A stretch of DNA of 41,759 nt from an uncultured Collinsella sp. (GCA_900556875.1 USQQ01000014.1:1-41759); one strand, 5' to 3'. Counted from the first letter of the stretch, positions 28,763-38,020 are shown. Numbers and translations: made by a program. The notes: a model not told the origin generated them from the sequence alone.

Positions 28763-31642
28763 TTATTGAGCATCAAGTTGAGCCTGACGCTCCCGGTCAC
28801 GCCTGAGCAACGGCGCCAAAAACTTGCCCGTATAACTCTGCGGACAGTCCGCAACCTGCTCCGGTGTGCCCGAAACCACGACGGTTCCGCCGCCGTTACC
28901 GCCCTCGGGGCCCATATCGATCAGGCGGTCGGCAACCTTGATGACATCAAGGTTGTGTTCAATCACCAGCACCGTGTTGCCCGCATCGACCAAGCGCTGC
29001 AGCACATCGAGCAGCTGGCGGACGTCCTCAAAATGAAGGCCGGTCGTCGGCTCATCCAAAATATAGAACGTCTTGCCCGTCTGGCGTCGATGAAGCTCCT
29101 TGGCGAGCTTCACACGCTGCGCCTCGCCGCCCGAGAGCGTCGTAGCGGGCTGGCCCAGGCTCACGTAGCCCAAGCCTACATCGTACAGCGTCTGGAGCTT
29201 GCGCTTAATCTGCGGGATATTCCCAAAGAAGGCCAGTGCCTCGGTGACGCTCATGTCGAGCACGTCCGAGATGGTCTTACCACGGTAGGTGACCTCAAGC
29301 GTCTCGCGGTTATAGCGTTTGCCGCCGCAGACCTCACAGGGGACATAGATATCGGGAAGGAAGTGCATCTCGATCTTAATTTGTCCGTCGCCCTTGCACG
29401 CCTCACAGCGCCCGCCACTCACGTTGAAGGAGAAACGTCCCGGCGAGTAGCCGCGTGCCTTCGACTCCGGTGTGCTCGCAAACAGCGCGCGCAGATCATC
29501 CCACAGGCCAATGTACGTAGCGGGATTGGAACGCGGTGTACGGCCGATCGGCGACTGGTCAATGTCGATCACCTTATCGATGCACTCGATACCCTCGAGC
29601 TTTTTGTACGGACCCACAGGGCGCGTCGAACGGTGAATGGCATTCGTAAGGGCAGGTGCGATGGTGTCGGTAACCAGGGAGCTCTTACCCGATCCCGACA
29701 CGCCGGTAACGACCGTAAGCGTACCAAACTCGATCTTGGCGGTAACGTTTTTGAGGTTGTTGGCGCGGGCGCCCGTGATCTTAAGGCAGCCGCGACCGGG
29801 CTTGCGGCGTTCATCGGGAACCCGAATCATTCGCTTGCCGGTCAGGTAGGCACCCGTCATCGAATCGGGGCACGCCATGATATCGGCAGGCGTTCCCGCG
29901 GCGACCACGTGTCCGCCGTTCACGCCCGCACCGGGGCCCATGTCGATCACATAGTCGGCAGCACGAATCGTATCCTCATCATGCTCGACGACGATGACGG
30001 TATTGCCGATATCGCGTAGGCGCTCAAGCGTCTTGATCAGGCGCTCGTTATCACGCTGATGGAGGCCAATCGATGGCTCGTCCAAAATGTACAGGACACC
30101 CATGAGGCCGGCGCCGATCTGCGTTGCCAGGCGAATGCGCTGGGCCTCGCCTCCGGAAAGCGTCGCCGAGGCACGATCGAGGGTCAGATAGTCGAGTCCG
30201 ACATCGACCAGAAAACGCAAGCGCTCCAGGATTTCCTTGACGATGCGCCCGCCGATAAACTGTTGGCGCTCGGTGAGTTCCAAGCCCTCAAAAAACTCGA
30301 GCGACTCGCGGCACGATAGGCAACAGACCTCGTAAATGGACTTACCGCCTACGGTAACAGCGAGCATCTCGGGGCGCAAACGAGCGCCGTGGCAGCTCGA
30401 GCACGGCTCCTCGCGGATGTACTTCTCCAAGCGCGCCTTGGTGTTCTCATTCGTCGTCTCGGTATAGCGCTCGTACAGGATATTGCGCACGCCCGAGAAC
30501 TTGGTGTCCCACTGGCTGCGGCGCCCATCGAGCTTTTGATAGTCGACCGAAATCTTCTGGTCGCCCATGCCGTCTAAAAACGCGCGACGCACCCGCGGAG
30601 GCAGATCCTCCCACGGCGTATCGACGCTCACCTTAAAGTGTTTGCAGACCGCAGCGAAAATCTGCGGATAGTAGTTAGAGTTGCCAAACAGGCTGCCAAA
30701 GACCCCGTCGGCGATCGACTTCGAGGGGTCTTCGATTAGGGCCTCGGCATCGACCGTCTTCTTAAAGCCCAGGCCATCGCACTCTGGGCACGCGCCATAG
30801 GGCGCGTTGAACGAGAAATCACGCGGCTGCAGGTCATCGATGGAGTGCCCATGCTCCGGGCACGCTAACGCCAGCGAATACTCCAGCAACTCGCCTTCGG
30901 TCCCCTCGGGAGCGTCGCGGTCGGGCAGCAAGTATACGTTCACATTGCCGTGCGCCAGCGCGGTCGCCTGCTCAACAGACTCGGCGATACGGCCCAGAGA
31001 GTTCTCACGGATCACGATGCGGTCGACCACGACCTCGATATCGTGCTTGAACTTCTTGTCCAGATCGATCTGATCGTCGAGCGAGCGCACTTCACCGTCG
31101 ACACGCACGCGGCTAAAGCCCTCGGCGCGAAGATCCTCAAACAGTTTGGTGTACTCGCCTTTTCGCCCGCGCACCACCGGTGCCAGCACAAACGCGCGGC
31201 GGCCCTCCCCCGCCGTCAAGACCTTGTCGGCAACCTGGTCGGTCGTCTGGCGCTCAATGACACGGCCGCATTCGGGACAGTGCGGGGTGCCCACACGGGC
31301 GAACAGCAGGCGCAGATAGTCATAAATCTCGGTTACGGTGCCAACCGTCGAGCGAGGGTTTTTAGACGTCGTCTTTTGGTCGATCGACACCGCCGGCGAA
31401 AGGCCGTCGATTGAATCCAAGTCGGGTTTGTCCATCTGTCCCAAGAACTGGCGCGCATAGCTCGAAAGACTCTCGACGTATCGACGCTGGCCCTCGGCAT
31501 AGATAGTGTCAAATGCCAGCGAACTCTTGCCCGAGCCAGAAAGACCGGTAATGACCACGAGTTGGTCACGCGGAATGGAAACATCGATATCACGGAGGTT
31601 GTGCTCACGGGCGCCGCGAATAACGATAGAAGAATCAGACAT
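28763..31642 (-). CDS. uvrA: Excinuclease ABC subunit A
   Basis: UvrA is the damage-sensing ATPase of nucleotide excision repair. The product from 31642 (GGAG just upstream) is 959 residues. Two ABC modules are visible: Walker A GLSGSGKSSLAFDTIYAEG near residue 32 and GVSGSGKSSLVTDT near 640, each with its own signature (LSGGEAQRIRLA, LSGGEAQRVKLA) and Walker B (YILDEPSIGL, YILDEPTTGL). Zinc-binding cysteines appear in CPECDGLGF and in CEACKGDGQIKIEMHFLPDI. An earlier in-frame start at 31708 adds a non-conserved leader. It is monocistronic, divergent from the sulfatase-fold gene at 31836. Confidence 0.97.
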   Translation of the reverse strand: MSDSSIVIRGAREHNLRDIDVSIPRDQLVVITGLSGSGKSSLAFDTIYAEGQRRYVESLSSYARQFLGQMDKPDLDSIDGLSPAVSIDQKTTSKNPRSTVGTVTEIYDYLRLLFARVGTPHCPECGRVIERQTTDQVADKVLTAGEGRRAFVLAPVVRGRKGEYTKLFEDLRAEGFSRVRVDGEVRSLDDQIDLDKKFKHDIEVVVDRIVIRENSLGRIAESVEQATALAHGNVNVYLLPDRDAPEGTEGELLEYSLALACPEHGHSIDDLQPRDFSFNAPYGACPECDGLGFKKTVDAEALIEDPSKSIADGVFGSLFGNSNYYPQIFAAVCKHFKVSVDTPWEDLPPRVRRAFLDGMGDQKISVDYQKLDGRRSQWDTKFSGVRNILYERYTETTNENTKARLEKYIREEPCSSCHGARLRPEMLAVTVGGKSIYEVCCLSCRESLEFFEGLELTERQQFIGGRIVKEILERLRFLVDVGLDYLTLDRASATLSGGEAQRIRLATQIGAGLMGVLYILDEPSIGLHQRDNERLIKTLERLRDIGNTVIVVEHDEDTIRAADYVIDMGPGAGVNGGHVVAAGTPADIMACPDSMTGAYLTGKRMIRVPDERRKPGRGCLKITGARANNLKNVTAKIEFGTLTVVTGVSGSGKSSLVTDTIAPALTNAIHRSTRPVGPYKKLEGIECIDKVIDIDQSPIGRTPRSNPATYIGLWDDLRALFASTPESKARGYSPGRFSFNVSGGRCEACKGDGQIKIEMHFLPDIYVPCEVCGGKRYNRETLEVTYRGKTISDVLDMSVTEALAFFGNIPQIKRKLQTLYDVGLGYVSLGQPATTLSGGEAQRVKLAKELHRRQTGKTFYILDEPTTGLHFEDVRQLLDVLQRLVDAGNTVLVIEHNLDVIKVADRLIDMGPEGGNGGGTVVVSGTPEQVADCPQSYTGKFLAPLLRRDRERQAQLDAQ

Positions 31643-31835
31643 GGAAGCTCCTTGCCTCCTATTGCATCGAATCATACTGCCGATGAGTTTAGCGCACTCG
31701 ACGCGCACAGATGTTCGTAATACAAGATTCGCAGACCTTTAGCTTTGCGTATCGGGCGCTTTGTTTCTCGAAATGCCGTGGAAAGGTTACAGTAATCTAA
31801 TACTGAACTTAATTTGTTGTACCAGAGGAACGTCC
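31643..31835. other. Divergent promoter region between uvrA and the membrane sulfatase gene
   Basis: These 193 bases separate two divergent genes and must hold promoters for both. I see no convincing -35/-10 pair. On the plus strand TAATCT and TAATAC near 31795-31803 are possible -10 boxes for the sulfatase gene. A TTCG-containing SOS (LexA) box next to uvrA was looked for and not found with confidence. No tRNA or ncRNA is recognisable. Confidence 0.3.
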
Positions 31836-33989
31836 ATGACCGAAGATATCCCCCTTGAAATCACTTCGAGCGACATGGCCAATCTGCCCATATTCATCGC
31901 CGTCCTTATCGTGGCCGCCGTCGTCGTGCGCGTGTATTTTTCAATCAAACGCAACGAAAAGCCACCCATTGCCCGCGTCTTTTGGTGCGCGACGCTCCTC
32001 ATCCCGCTCGGCGTGGTAGCTGCATGGGTTACGAATCAATTGCTCGTAAATGAGGGCAGCTCCCTATGGGTCCTTTCTTATTCGGCGCTCGGTGCTGCCG
32101 CCGTCATGCTTCTTGTCGAGCCCTTGGTTTCGGGACTTATCGACCAAACCGACCTTGCGACGGGAACGGTTGCCTGTATTTGCCGTGACATCCTTGTCAT
32201 CGCCGCTGTTTCAGCGCTCTCGTTCGTTTCACTCGAAATTGCCTGCAACGAAACGTTCTATCGCATTCCCGCCAACTCATTCGGGTTTTCCGTCGGGCTG
32301 CTCGCGACGGTTCTGCTCTCCCTTTATTTGCTGGGACAGCGTCATGGAGGCGTCATGGCTCTCGTGCCCGTCGTCTGCTGCATCCTTGGCATTGCCGAGC
32401 ACTTCGTCATAACGTTTAAAGGCGAAGCCATCCTGCCAAGCGATATCTTGGCCCTTGGCACCGCAATGGAAGTGAGCGAGGGATACGAGTTTACCTTTAC
32501 CGCCGGAATCGTAACCTCTCTCGCCCTGCTGGAGATTTCCCTGGGGCTTCTTTCGCTCATCCGACCGCGAAAGCTCCGTACGCCCACCCATGTCTTCCCC
32601 GCTATCGCCACTAACCTCTGTGCTTTTCTGCTAGTGACCGTTGTGGGGCTCTCAGGCTTTTCCAACATCGACTTGGAGCAGGCGCTGGATTTTGGATTTG
32701 ACCGTTGGCAGCCCATCACCACGTATGCGTCTCAGGGTTTTATCACTTCGTTCACCGAAATGGTCAACGAGTTGCCCATTGAGAAGCCCGAAGACTATAC
32801 GCCCGATGAGGCGCAGAGCATCGAGCAGGAGCTCGCCGCCGCCTACGACAGCACATATGGCTCGAGCGAGCAGCGCGCGGCGGCCGTTGCCCAGTTCAAT
32901 GAAATCAAGCCGACGATTGTTGCCGTCATGAATGAGAGTTTTAGCGACCTTTCGTGCTTTGAGCAGCTCCAGGCGGCCGGGTACACCGGCCCCGCATTCT
33001 ACAACTCGCTTCCCGACACACTTGTTCGCGGCACCATGCTCGCTTCGGTCGCCGGTGGCGGAACGGCGAACTCCGAATTCGAATTTTTGACCGGAGCGAC
33101 AACGGCCTTTGTCGGATTAGGCAAGATCCCCTATCAGCTGTATCAGATGAATGGCGTAAACAGCCTGGCAAAGGACCTTAAAGAGCTTGGGTATACCACT
33201 ACCGCTATGCACCCGCAAAACCCCGTCAACTACCATCGAGATAAAATCTATCAGCAGCTGGGCTTTGGAGACTTTCTTTCAATCGGCGATTTCGAAGGTG
33301 CGCCCTATTACCATGCCGGCGTATGCGACTACGCCACCTACGACAAGATACTCGACCTGCTTAGAACCGACGAAGCGCCGCAGTTCATCTTTGACGTCAC
33401 GATGCAAAATCACGGCGGCTACGACTATGGCACCGTTCCCGCCGAAGAGCTGACAAACTATTGGGTCGAGGGAGCCAGCGAAGGCGCCAACAGCGCGCTC
33501 AACACCTATCTCACCTGCATCAACGCATCCGACCGGGACCTCGAGTACTTTATCAACGAGCTCCGCAACATCGGCAGACCGGTTGTTCTTGTCTTTTTTG
33601 GCGACCATCAGCCGAGCGCCGCAACGACTCTCAACGACGAGCTGTACCCTCAGGAAGATACGGCAAGCCACGCTTTCCGTATCTATCAGTCGACATATCT
33701 CGTCTGGGCTAACTATGAGATCGCCGGCAATACCGAGCTCAACGTCTACGACACCGTCGGGGCAAACGAGATTGCAGCCATTACCCTTAATAAGATCGGC
33801 GCCCCGCTCACCAATTACCAAAAGGCCCTGCTTGCGACAAGGTCAGATGTGCCCACCATCAATGTCGCCGGCTATCTCGGTGCCGACGGGCTGCGCTACG
33901 ACTTGGAATCGGAAGACAGCCCCTACGCCTCGACGATCGACAAGCTGCAGCGCATGCAATACCTCGAGTTCGCCAGCATAGTTCAGTAA
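31836..33989 (+). CDS. LTA-synthase/phosphoglycerol-transferase-family membrane sulfatase
   Basis: The 717-residue protein has a membrane half and an external alkaline-phosphatase-fold half. About eight hydrophobic segments occupy residues 15-300, against five in typical LtaS. The catalytic domain follows with a metal-ligand MNESFSDLS (about 364), the Thr nucleophile in GGGTANSEFEFLTG (about 406), MQNHGGY (about 522) and FFGDHQPSAA (about 588), matching the LtaS order. It likely transfers glycerol-phosphate or another phospho-polyol to a cell-surface glycopolymer. The start is the ATG after AGAGGAACGTCC. It stands alone, divergent from uvrA. Phosphoethanolamine or other head-group transfer is possible. 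Confidence 0.85.
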   Translation: MTEDIPLEITSSDMANLPIFIAVLIVAAVVVRVYFSIKRNEKPPIARVFWCATLLIPLGVVAAWVTNQLLVNEGSSLWVLSYSALGAAAVMLLVEPLVSGLIDQTDLATGTVACICRDILVIAAVSALSFVSLEIACNETFYRIPANSFGFSVGLLATVLLSLYLLGQRHGGVMALVPVVCCILGIAEHFVITFKGEAILPSDILALGTAMEVSEGYEFTFTAGIVTSLALLEISLGLLSLIRPRKLRTPTHVFPAIATNLCAFLLVTVVGLSGFSNIDLEQALDFGFDRWQPITTYASQGFITSFTEMVNELPIEKPEDYTPDEAQSIEQELAAAYDSTYGSSEQRAAAVAQFNEIKPTIVAVMNESFSDLSCFEQLQAAGYTGPAFYNSLPDTLVRGTMLASVAGGGTANSEFEFLTGATTAFVGLGKIPYQLYQMNGVNSLAKDLKELGYTTTAMHPQNPVNYHRDKIYQQLGFGDFLSIGDFEGAPYYHAGVCDYATYDKILDLLRTDEAPQFIFDVTMQNHGGYDYGTVPAEELTNYWVEGASEGANSALNTYLTCINASDRDLEYFINELRNIGRPVVLVFFGDHQPSAATTLNDELYPQEDTASHAFRIYQSTYLVWANYEIAGNTELNVYDTVGANEIAAITLNKIGAPLTNYQKALLATRSDVPTINVAGYLGADGLRYDLESEDSPYASTIDKLQRMQYLEFASIVQ

Positions 33990-34003
33990 GCCCGCCCATT
34001 CGC

Positions 34004-34038
34004 TTGGGCCCATCGTATTGCAAGCACGCTCGGCCCAA
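34004..34038 (+). terminator. Weak hairpin after the membrane sulfatase gene
   Basis: TTGGGCC (34004-34010) and GGCCCAA (34032-34038) form a 7-bp stem around a 21-nt loop, 14 bases after the stop. There is no T-run, so this is a weak candidate. Confidence 0.3.
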
Positions 34039-34049
34039 ACGCATCGCAA

Positions 34050-34079
34050 ATGACTCCCGCTCGCAAACGAGGGTACAAT
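34050..34079 (+). promoter_or_regulatory. Candidate promoter of the mrp operon
   Basis: ATGACT (34050-34055) and TACAAT (34074-34079) are 18 bases apart. The leader contains GGGGCC-CC-GGCCCC at about 34099-34112, a short G/C-rich fold, before CAAAGGAG and the ATG at 34135. Confidence 0.45.
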
Positions 34080-34134
34080 GACGCTCGTGTCACATCGCGG
34101 GGCCCCGGCCCCAGCATATACAAAGGAGTCATAC

Positions 34135-34965
34135 ATGGGTTGCGAACACGCACAGGCCGCCGGCGGACAAACGTCGCCGTCGCAATTTGAGGAGAACACG
34201 CTGTCCGAGGTCAAGCGCGTCATCGCCGTGCTTTCCGGCAAGGGCGGTGTCGGCAAGTCATTTGTCACCGGTGCCATCGCCACCGAGCTTGCCCGTCACG
34301 GCCACAAGGTCGGCGTCCTCGATGCCGACATCACCGGTCCCTCTATCCCCAAGATGTTCGGTATGAGTGGACGCCACGTCCATGCCCTTGGCAACCTTAT
34401 GCTGCCCGAAATCTCCGAGCACGGCGTCAAGGTCATGAGCTCCAACCTGCTGCTCCAAAACGAGACCGACCCCGTCCTTTGGCGCGGTCCGGTCATCGCA
34501 GGCGCCATTAGGCAGTTCTGGAGCGAGACCTCGTGGGGCCCCATCGACTACCTACTGGTCGACATGCCTCCGGGAACAGGCGACGTCGCGCTCACCGTCT
34601 TCCAGTCGCTGCCGGTCGACGGCATCGTCATTGTCACGAGCCCGCAGGATCTGGTCTCGATGATCGTCGCCAAGGCGGTCAACATGGCCGAGAAGATGAA
34701 CGTCCCCATTCTGGGCATTGTCGAGAACATGAGCTATATTGAGTGCCCTGACTGCGGCAAGAAGATCGAGGTCTTTGGCAAGAGCAAGCTCCCCGAGGTC
34801 GCAGAGCGCTATAACCTCGACATCTTGGGCCAGCTTCCCATTAATCCGGCACTCGCCGAGGCCTGCGATAAGGGCGAGGTCGAGACCGCGCTGCCCGATG
34901 GCATGTTGCCCAAGGCAGTCTCTGCCGTCGAGGCTATTACCCCGCACGAGACCGACGAGGCCTAA
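34135..34965 (+). CDS. mrp: Mrp/NBP35-family iron-sulfur carrier ATPase (ApbC)
   Basis: Mrp proteins are P-loop ATPases that carry Fe-S clusters to target proteins. From the ATG after CAAAGGAG the product is 276 residues. The deviant Walker A is SGKGGVGKS; MFGMSGR, the Switch II region LVDMPPGTGDVALTV and the conserved C-terminal CPDC (in YIECPDCGKKIEVFG) follow, the Cys pair expected to hold the bridging cluster. An additional early Cys lies in MGCEH. It lacks the N-terminal DUF59 domain found on some Mrp proteins. It starts a three-gene plus-strand run with two flavoproteins, so it may supply or be linked to them; the link is only positional. Confidence 0.92.
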   Translation: MGCEHAQAAGGQTSPSQFEENTLSEVKRVIAVLSGKGGVGKSFVTGAIATELARHGHKVGVLDADITGPSIPKMFGMSGRHVHALGNLMLPEISEHGVKVMSSNLLLQNETDPVLWRGPVIAGAIRQFWSETSWGPIDYLLVDMPPGTGDVALTVFQSLPVDGIVIVTSPQDLVSMIVAKAVNMAEKMNVPILGIVENMSYIECPDCGKKIEVFGKSKLPEVAERYNLDILGQLPINPALAEACDKGEVETALPDGMLPKAVSAVEAITPHETDEA

Positions 34966-36237
34966 GTGAACGCGAGCGCCCTCTATGACGTCTTGGTAAT
35001 CGGCGGCGGGGCTTCAGGCCTCGCCGCCGCCATTACGGCCGCACGCGCTGGCAAAAGCGTCTGCATCGTTGAGCGCGATGTCGCCTGCGGCCTCAAGCTC
35101 CTTGCGACCGGTAACGGCCGTTGCAACCTCTCCAACGAATCGATTGATCCTCAGCGGTATAACCACCCCGCATTCGTCGAATCCGTCATGGGCCCCCAGC
35201 CCGAACAAGAGCTTATGGGTTTCTTCTCCTCGCTGGGCATCATGACAACCTCCGAGGAAGGCCGGCTGTACCCGCGCTCCCTTCGCGCCGAATCGGTGCG
35301 CGACGCGCTTCTCAACGTTTGCGACCGCCTAGGTATCACCTTAATCTGCGGAGCCAACGTTGCCACGGCGCACAAAGCTTCCGAAGGCTGGGCACTCCAA
35401 ATAGACCGTCCAGCGCGGGCGCTCAAGGCAAAAAAGCACGACGACCGAAAATCGGAGCTCCGCTCGCTTCGGAAGGCGCTCGCCGATGTCCCTCGCAAGA
35501 ACGAGGCCCTGCAGGCACATGCCGTAATTATCGCTACGGGCGGCAACCCCACCGGTATCGCCGATACGTTTCGCCTTCCCCTCACTTCGCTGCGCCCCAT
35601 CCTCTGCCCCGTATCGGCAACGGTCGTTGGCGATCGAGCGGCACTCAAGACGTTGGATGGCCTGCGCGTCCGCGCCTGCTTGACGCTCGCCCGCAATCAT
35701 AATGAGCTCTGGCACGAAGACGGTGAAGTGCTGTTTCGAACCTTCGGTATCTCGGGTGTCGCTGTCTTCAACCTCTCTCGTCGTATCCAGCACGGCGATA
35801 CGATCCTGCTCGACGTTTTCCCCGACCTCTCCAAAGACGAGTTGCTCGATATGCTCAACCGGCGCGTTGAGCTGTTCGGTGACTTTTCACCCCGCGATCC
35901 CCGTTGGCTCGACGGCATGCTCGCCCCGCAACTCTCCCGCGTCGTCTGCACAGCGTTCGAGCAGTGCCATCCAGGCTCCAACGATGTCATCCATCTGGTC
36001 TCGATCCTCAAGCACTTTAAGCTGTTTGCCGAGGGGACGACCGATGAGCGCTCGGCGCAGGTCACGCGTGGTGGCGTATCTGTCGAGAGCATCTCAACAC
36101 CCAGTCTACGCGCGCGCAGCGTTGTCGACGCCCCGCTTTACGTCTGCGGCGAAGCGCTCGACATCGACGCCGATTGCGGAGGCTTTAACCTTGCGTGGGC
36201 TTGGCTCTCGGGCATTCGCGCTGCAAGCAGCCTGTAG
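34966..36237 (+). CDS. FAD-dependent oxidoreductase, HI0933/YhiN/BaiN-like family
   Basis: This is a cytoplasmic flavoprotein of 423 residues, starting at GTG right after the mrp stop (TAA-GTG), so it is coupled to mrp. The dinucleotide motif VIGGGASGLAAAITAARAG is at 10-30, the hallmark KLLATGNGRCNLSN at 44-57, and the C-terminal FAD contacts read CGEALDIDADCGGFNLAWAW. The family includes BaiN of bile-acid-converting clostridia, but most members have no proven substrate, so a bile-acid role must not be assumed. Length is normal and no frame problem is visible. Confidence 0.88.
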   Translation: MNASALYDVLVIGGGASGLAAAITAARAGKSVCIVERDVACGLKLLATGNGRCNLSNESIDPQRYNHPAFVESVMGPQPEQELMGFFSSLGIMTTSEEGRLYPRSLRAESVRDALLNVCDRLGITLICGANVATAHKASEGWALQIDRPARALKAKKHDDRKSELRSLRKALADVPRKNEALQAHAVIIATGGNPTGIADTFRLPLTSLRPILCPVSATVVGDRAALKTLDGLRVRACLTLARNHNELWHEDGEVLFRTFGISGVAVFNLSRRIQHGDTILLDVFPDLSKDELLDMLNRRVELFGDFSPRDPRWLDGMLAPQLSRVVCTAFEQCHPGSNDVIHLVSILKHFKLFAEGTTDERSAQVTRGGVSVESISTPSLRARSVVDAPLYVCGEALDIDADCGGFNLAWAWLSGIRAASSL

Positions 36238-36247
36238 CCGCGCAGTC

Positions 36248-36253
36248 TATAAT
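36248..36253 (+). promoter_or_regulatory. Perfect -10 box upstream of the second flavoprotein
   Basis: TATAAT matches the consensus exactly and lies about 65 bases before the ATG at 36318. No -35 of similar quality is 16-18 bases upstream, so it is either a weak or activator-dependent promoter or chance. A transcript from it would begin just before the hairpin at 36268-36291. Confidence 0.35.
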
Positions 36254-36267
36254 CAAAAACACATTCG

Positions 36268-36291
36268 GGCCGTCTGGGATACCGGACGGCC
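36268..36291 (+). terminator. Terminator/attenuator hairpin before the second flavoprotein gene
   Basis: GGCCGTC (36268-36274) and GACGGCC (36285-36291) form a 7-bp GC stem followed by the pyrimidine-rich TCTTTCTTGCC, then AAGGAG for the next gene. It could end the mrp-flavoprotein transcript or attenuate the next gene. Confidence 0.65.
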
Positions 36292-36317
36292 TCTTTCTTG
36301 CCTCTAAGGAGACCTCG

Positions 36318-37958
36318 ATGATCGAAATCACCCAAGTCAACGCGTCGCTCGATGAAGCCGGCGATGAAAATGCCTGTCTCATTGTTGGCAAGCGAGTCGC
36401 CAAGCGCGTCCTACGTTGCAAGGACTCCGAGATCAAGTCCATCGAGCTCCACCGCAAGTCAATCGACGCTCGCAAAAAACGAGACGTCCATTTTATCCTG
36501 AGCTTTCGTGTTGAGCTGACTAGTCCCCACCTCGAGCGAGAAGCGGTCGACAGCGTTGCCGAGCGTGACCGCTCGCGCGTACGCGCGATAGAAGACGATG
36601 AGCCTTCATTCCCCTCCCCCGCCTCCGACGCGCCTCAAGAACGCCCTGTCGTTGTCGGCGCCGGATGCGCCGGCCTTTTCGCTGCGCTTACGCTCGCCGA
36701 AGCAGGTCTTAAGCCCTTGCTCATCGAGCGCGGCGACCCGGCATTTCGCCGCTCGCAGGCGATCGACCTCTTTCTAAAGGAGCGCATCCTCGACCCCGAG
36801 AGCAATATCCAGTTTGGCCTGGGCGGCGCGGGAACCTTCTCGGACGGCAAACTCAATACGGGAACCAAAAATCCCGCCCATCGCCTTATCCTCGAAACCT
36901 TCGTCGAAGCGGGTGCGCCCCGCGATATTCTGTGGGATGCCAAGCCGCACATTGGCTCCGACATCCTTCCCACGGTCGTCACCGCTATATCCCAGCGCAT
37001 CGAGCAGCTCGGAGGTGTCGTCCGCTATCGAACGAAGCTCGTCGACATTCGCATCGACGCGTCTGGCGCCATCACCGGTATTGATGTCCAATCGTCCCAA
37101 GACGCCGCTTGCGAGCCAATCGAGACAAAGCACCTCATCCTCGCCTGCGGGCATTCTGCTCGCGATATTTTTGAGCTCCTTAAGGGCCACAACGTGGCCC
37201 TCGCACAAAAGACCTTTGCCATGGGCGTTCGCATCGAGCATCCGCAGCGCGACATCGACCGAGTCCAATACGGAGCCTCGGCGGGACATCCTGCCCTCGG
37301 AGCAGCCCCTTACAAGCTCGTCGCCCATCTTCCCAACGGCCGCAGCGTGTTCTCGTTTTGCATGTGTCCCGGCGGGCAGGTTGTCGCCGCCTCTTCCGAG
37401 CAGGGCCACTTGTGCGTCAACGGCGCCAGTCTCAATGCCCGCGACGGACGCAACGCAAATGCCGCCCTGCTCGTTAACGTCACGCCTGAGGACCTTCCCA
37501 ACGATGACCCACTCGCCGGCATCGAGCTCCAGCGCGCCTGCGAGGCGGCCGCCTACCGCCTGGGCGGTTCCAACTGGAACGCACCGGCACAGCTCGTCGG
37601 AGATTTCCTCGCAGGACGCGCCAGCAAGGCGCCCGGAAAGGTAAAGCCCACCTATCCGCTCGGTGTGACCTGGACGGCAATTGACGAAGCCCTGCCGCAG
37701 CATATCGTCGAGTCGCTCCGCCTGGGACTTCCCCTACTTGGAAAAAAGCTACGAGGCTACGACCGCTCCGATGCTGTCCTTACCGGCGTGGAGACTCGCT
37801 CGAGCTCACCGGTCACCGTCACCCGAGACCGAACATGCCATGCCGTGTCGACCCCGGGCCTCTACCCTTGCGGTGAGGGAGCTGGATATGCCGGCGGCAT
37901 CATGAGCGCAGCCACCGACGGCATCCGTTGTGCCGAAGCCCTGATCGCAGACCTCTAA
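36318..37958 (+). CDS. FAD-dependent dehydrogenase, COG2509 family
   Basis: This 546-residue flavoprotein starts at the ATG behind AAGGAGACCTCG; a longer in-frame reading overlaps the previous gene and is rejected. The first 100 residues are a small basic domain with KDSEIKSIELHRKSIDARKK and FRVEL, seen in COG2509 proteins. The FAD motif VVVGAGCAGLFAALTLAEAG is at 111-130, FSDGKLNTGTKN follows (about 208) and the C-terminal FAD segment is GEGAGYAGGIMSAATDG. The family is annotated as an uncharacterised FAD-dependent dehydrogenase, and no substrate can be read here. It sits one hairpin downstream of the HI0933-like flavoprotein and convergent with uvrB. Confidence 0.85.
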   Translation: MIEITQVNASLDEAGDENACLIVGKRVAKRVLRCKDSEIKSIELHRKSIDARKKRDVHFILSFRVELTSPHLEREAVDSVAERDRSRVRAIEDDEPSFPSPASDAPQERPVVVGAGCAGLFAALTLAEAGLKPLLIERGDPAFRRSQAIDLFLKERILDPESNIQFGLGGAGTFSDGKLNTGTKNPAHRLILETFVEAGAPRDILWDAKPHIGSDILPTVVTAISQRIEQLGGVVRYRTKLVDIRIDASGAITGIDVQSSQDAACEPIETKHLILACGHSARDIFELLKGHNVALAQKTFAMGVRIEHPQRDIDRVQYGASAGHPALGAAPYKLVAHLPNGRSVFSFCMCPGGQVVAASSEQGHLCVNGASLNARDGRNANAALLVNVTPEDLPNDDPLAGIELQRACEAAAYRLGGSNWNAPAQLVGDFLAGRASKAPGKVKPTYPLGVTWTAIDEALPQHIVESLRLGLPLLGKKLRGYDRSDAVLTGVETRSSSPVTVTRDRTCHAVSTPGLYPCGEGAGYAGGIMSAATDGIRCAEALIADL

Positions 37959-37984
37959 CGCACGAATTCCAGCGCGCAAAAGAC

Positions 37985-38020
37985 ACAGGCCCCAAGCTCC
38001 ACAGGGAACTCGGGGCCTGT
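37985..38020. terminator. Bidirectional terminator between convergent genes
   Basis: ACAGGCCCC (37985-37993) and GGGGCCTGT (38012-38020) pair, with further partial pairing of AGCTCC/GGGAACT inside. The plus-strand side is followed by TTCGCTATTTCTT. It lies between the COG2509 gene and uvrB and probably serves both. Confidence 0.85.

Noticed and set aside
34966..36237. Naming the HI0933-like flavoprotein baiN and proposing bile-acid reduction
   Set aside because: Family membership alone does not show the substrate; no other bai genes are present.
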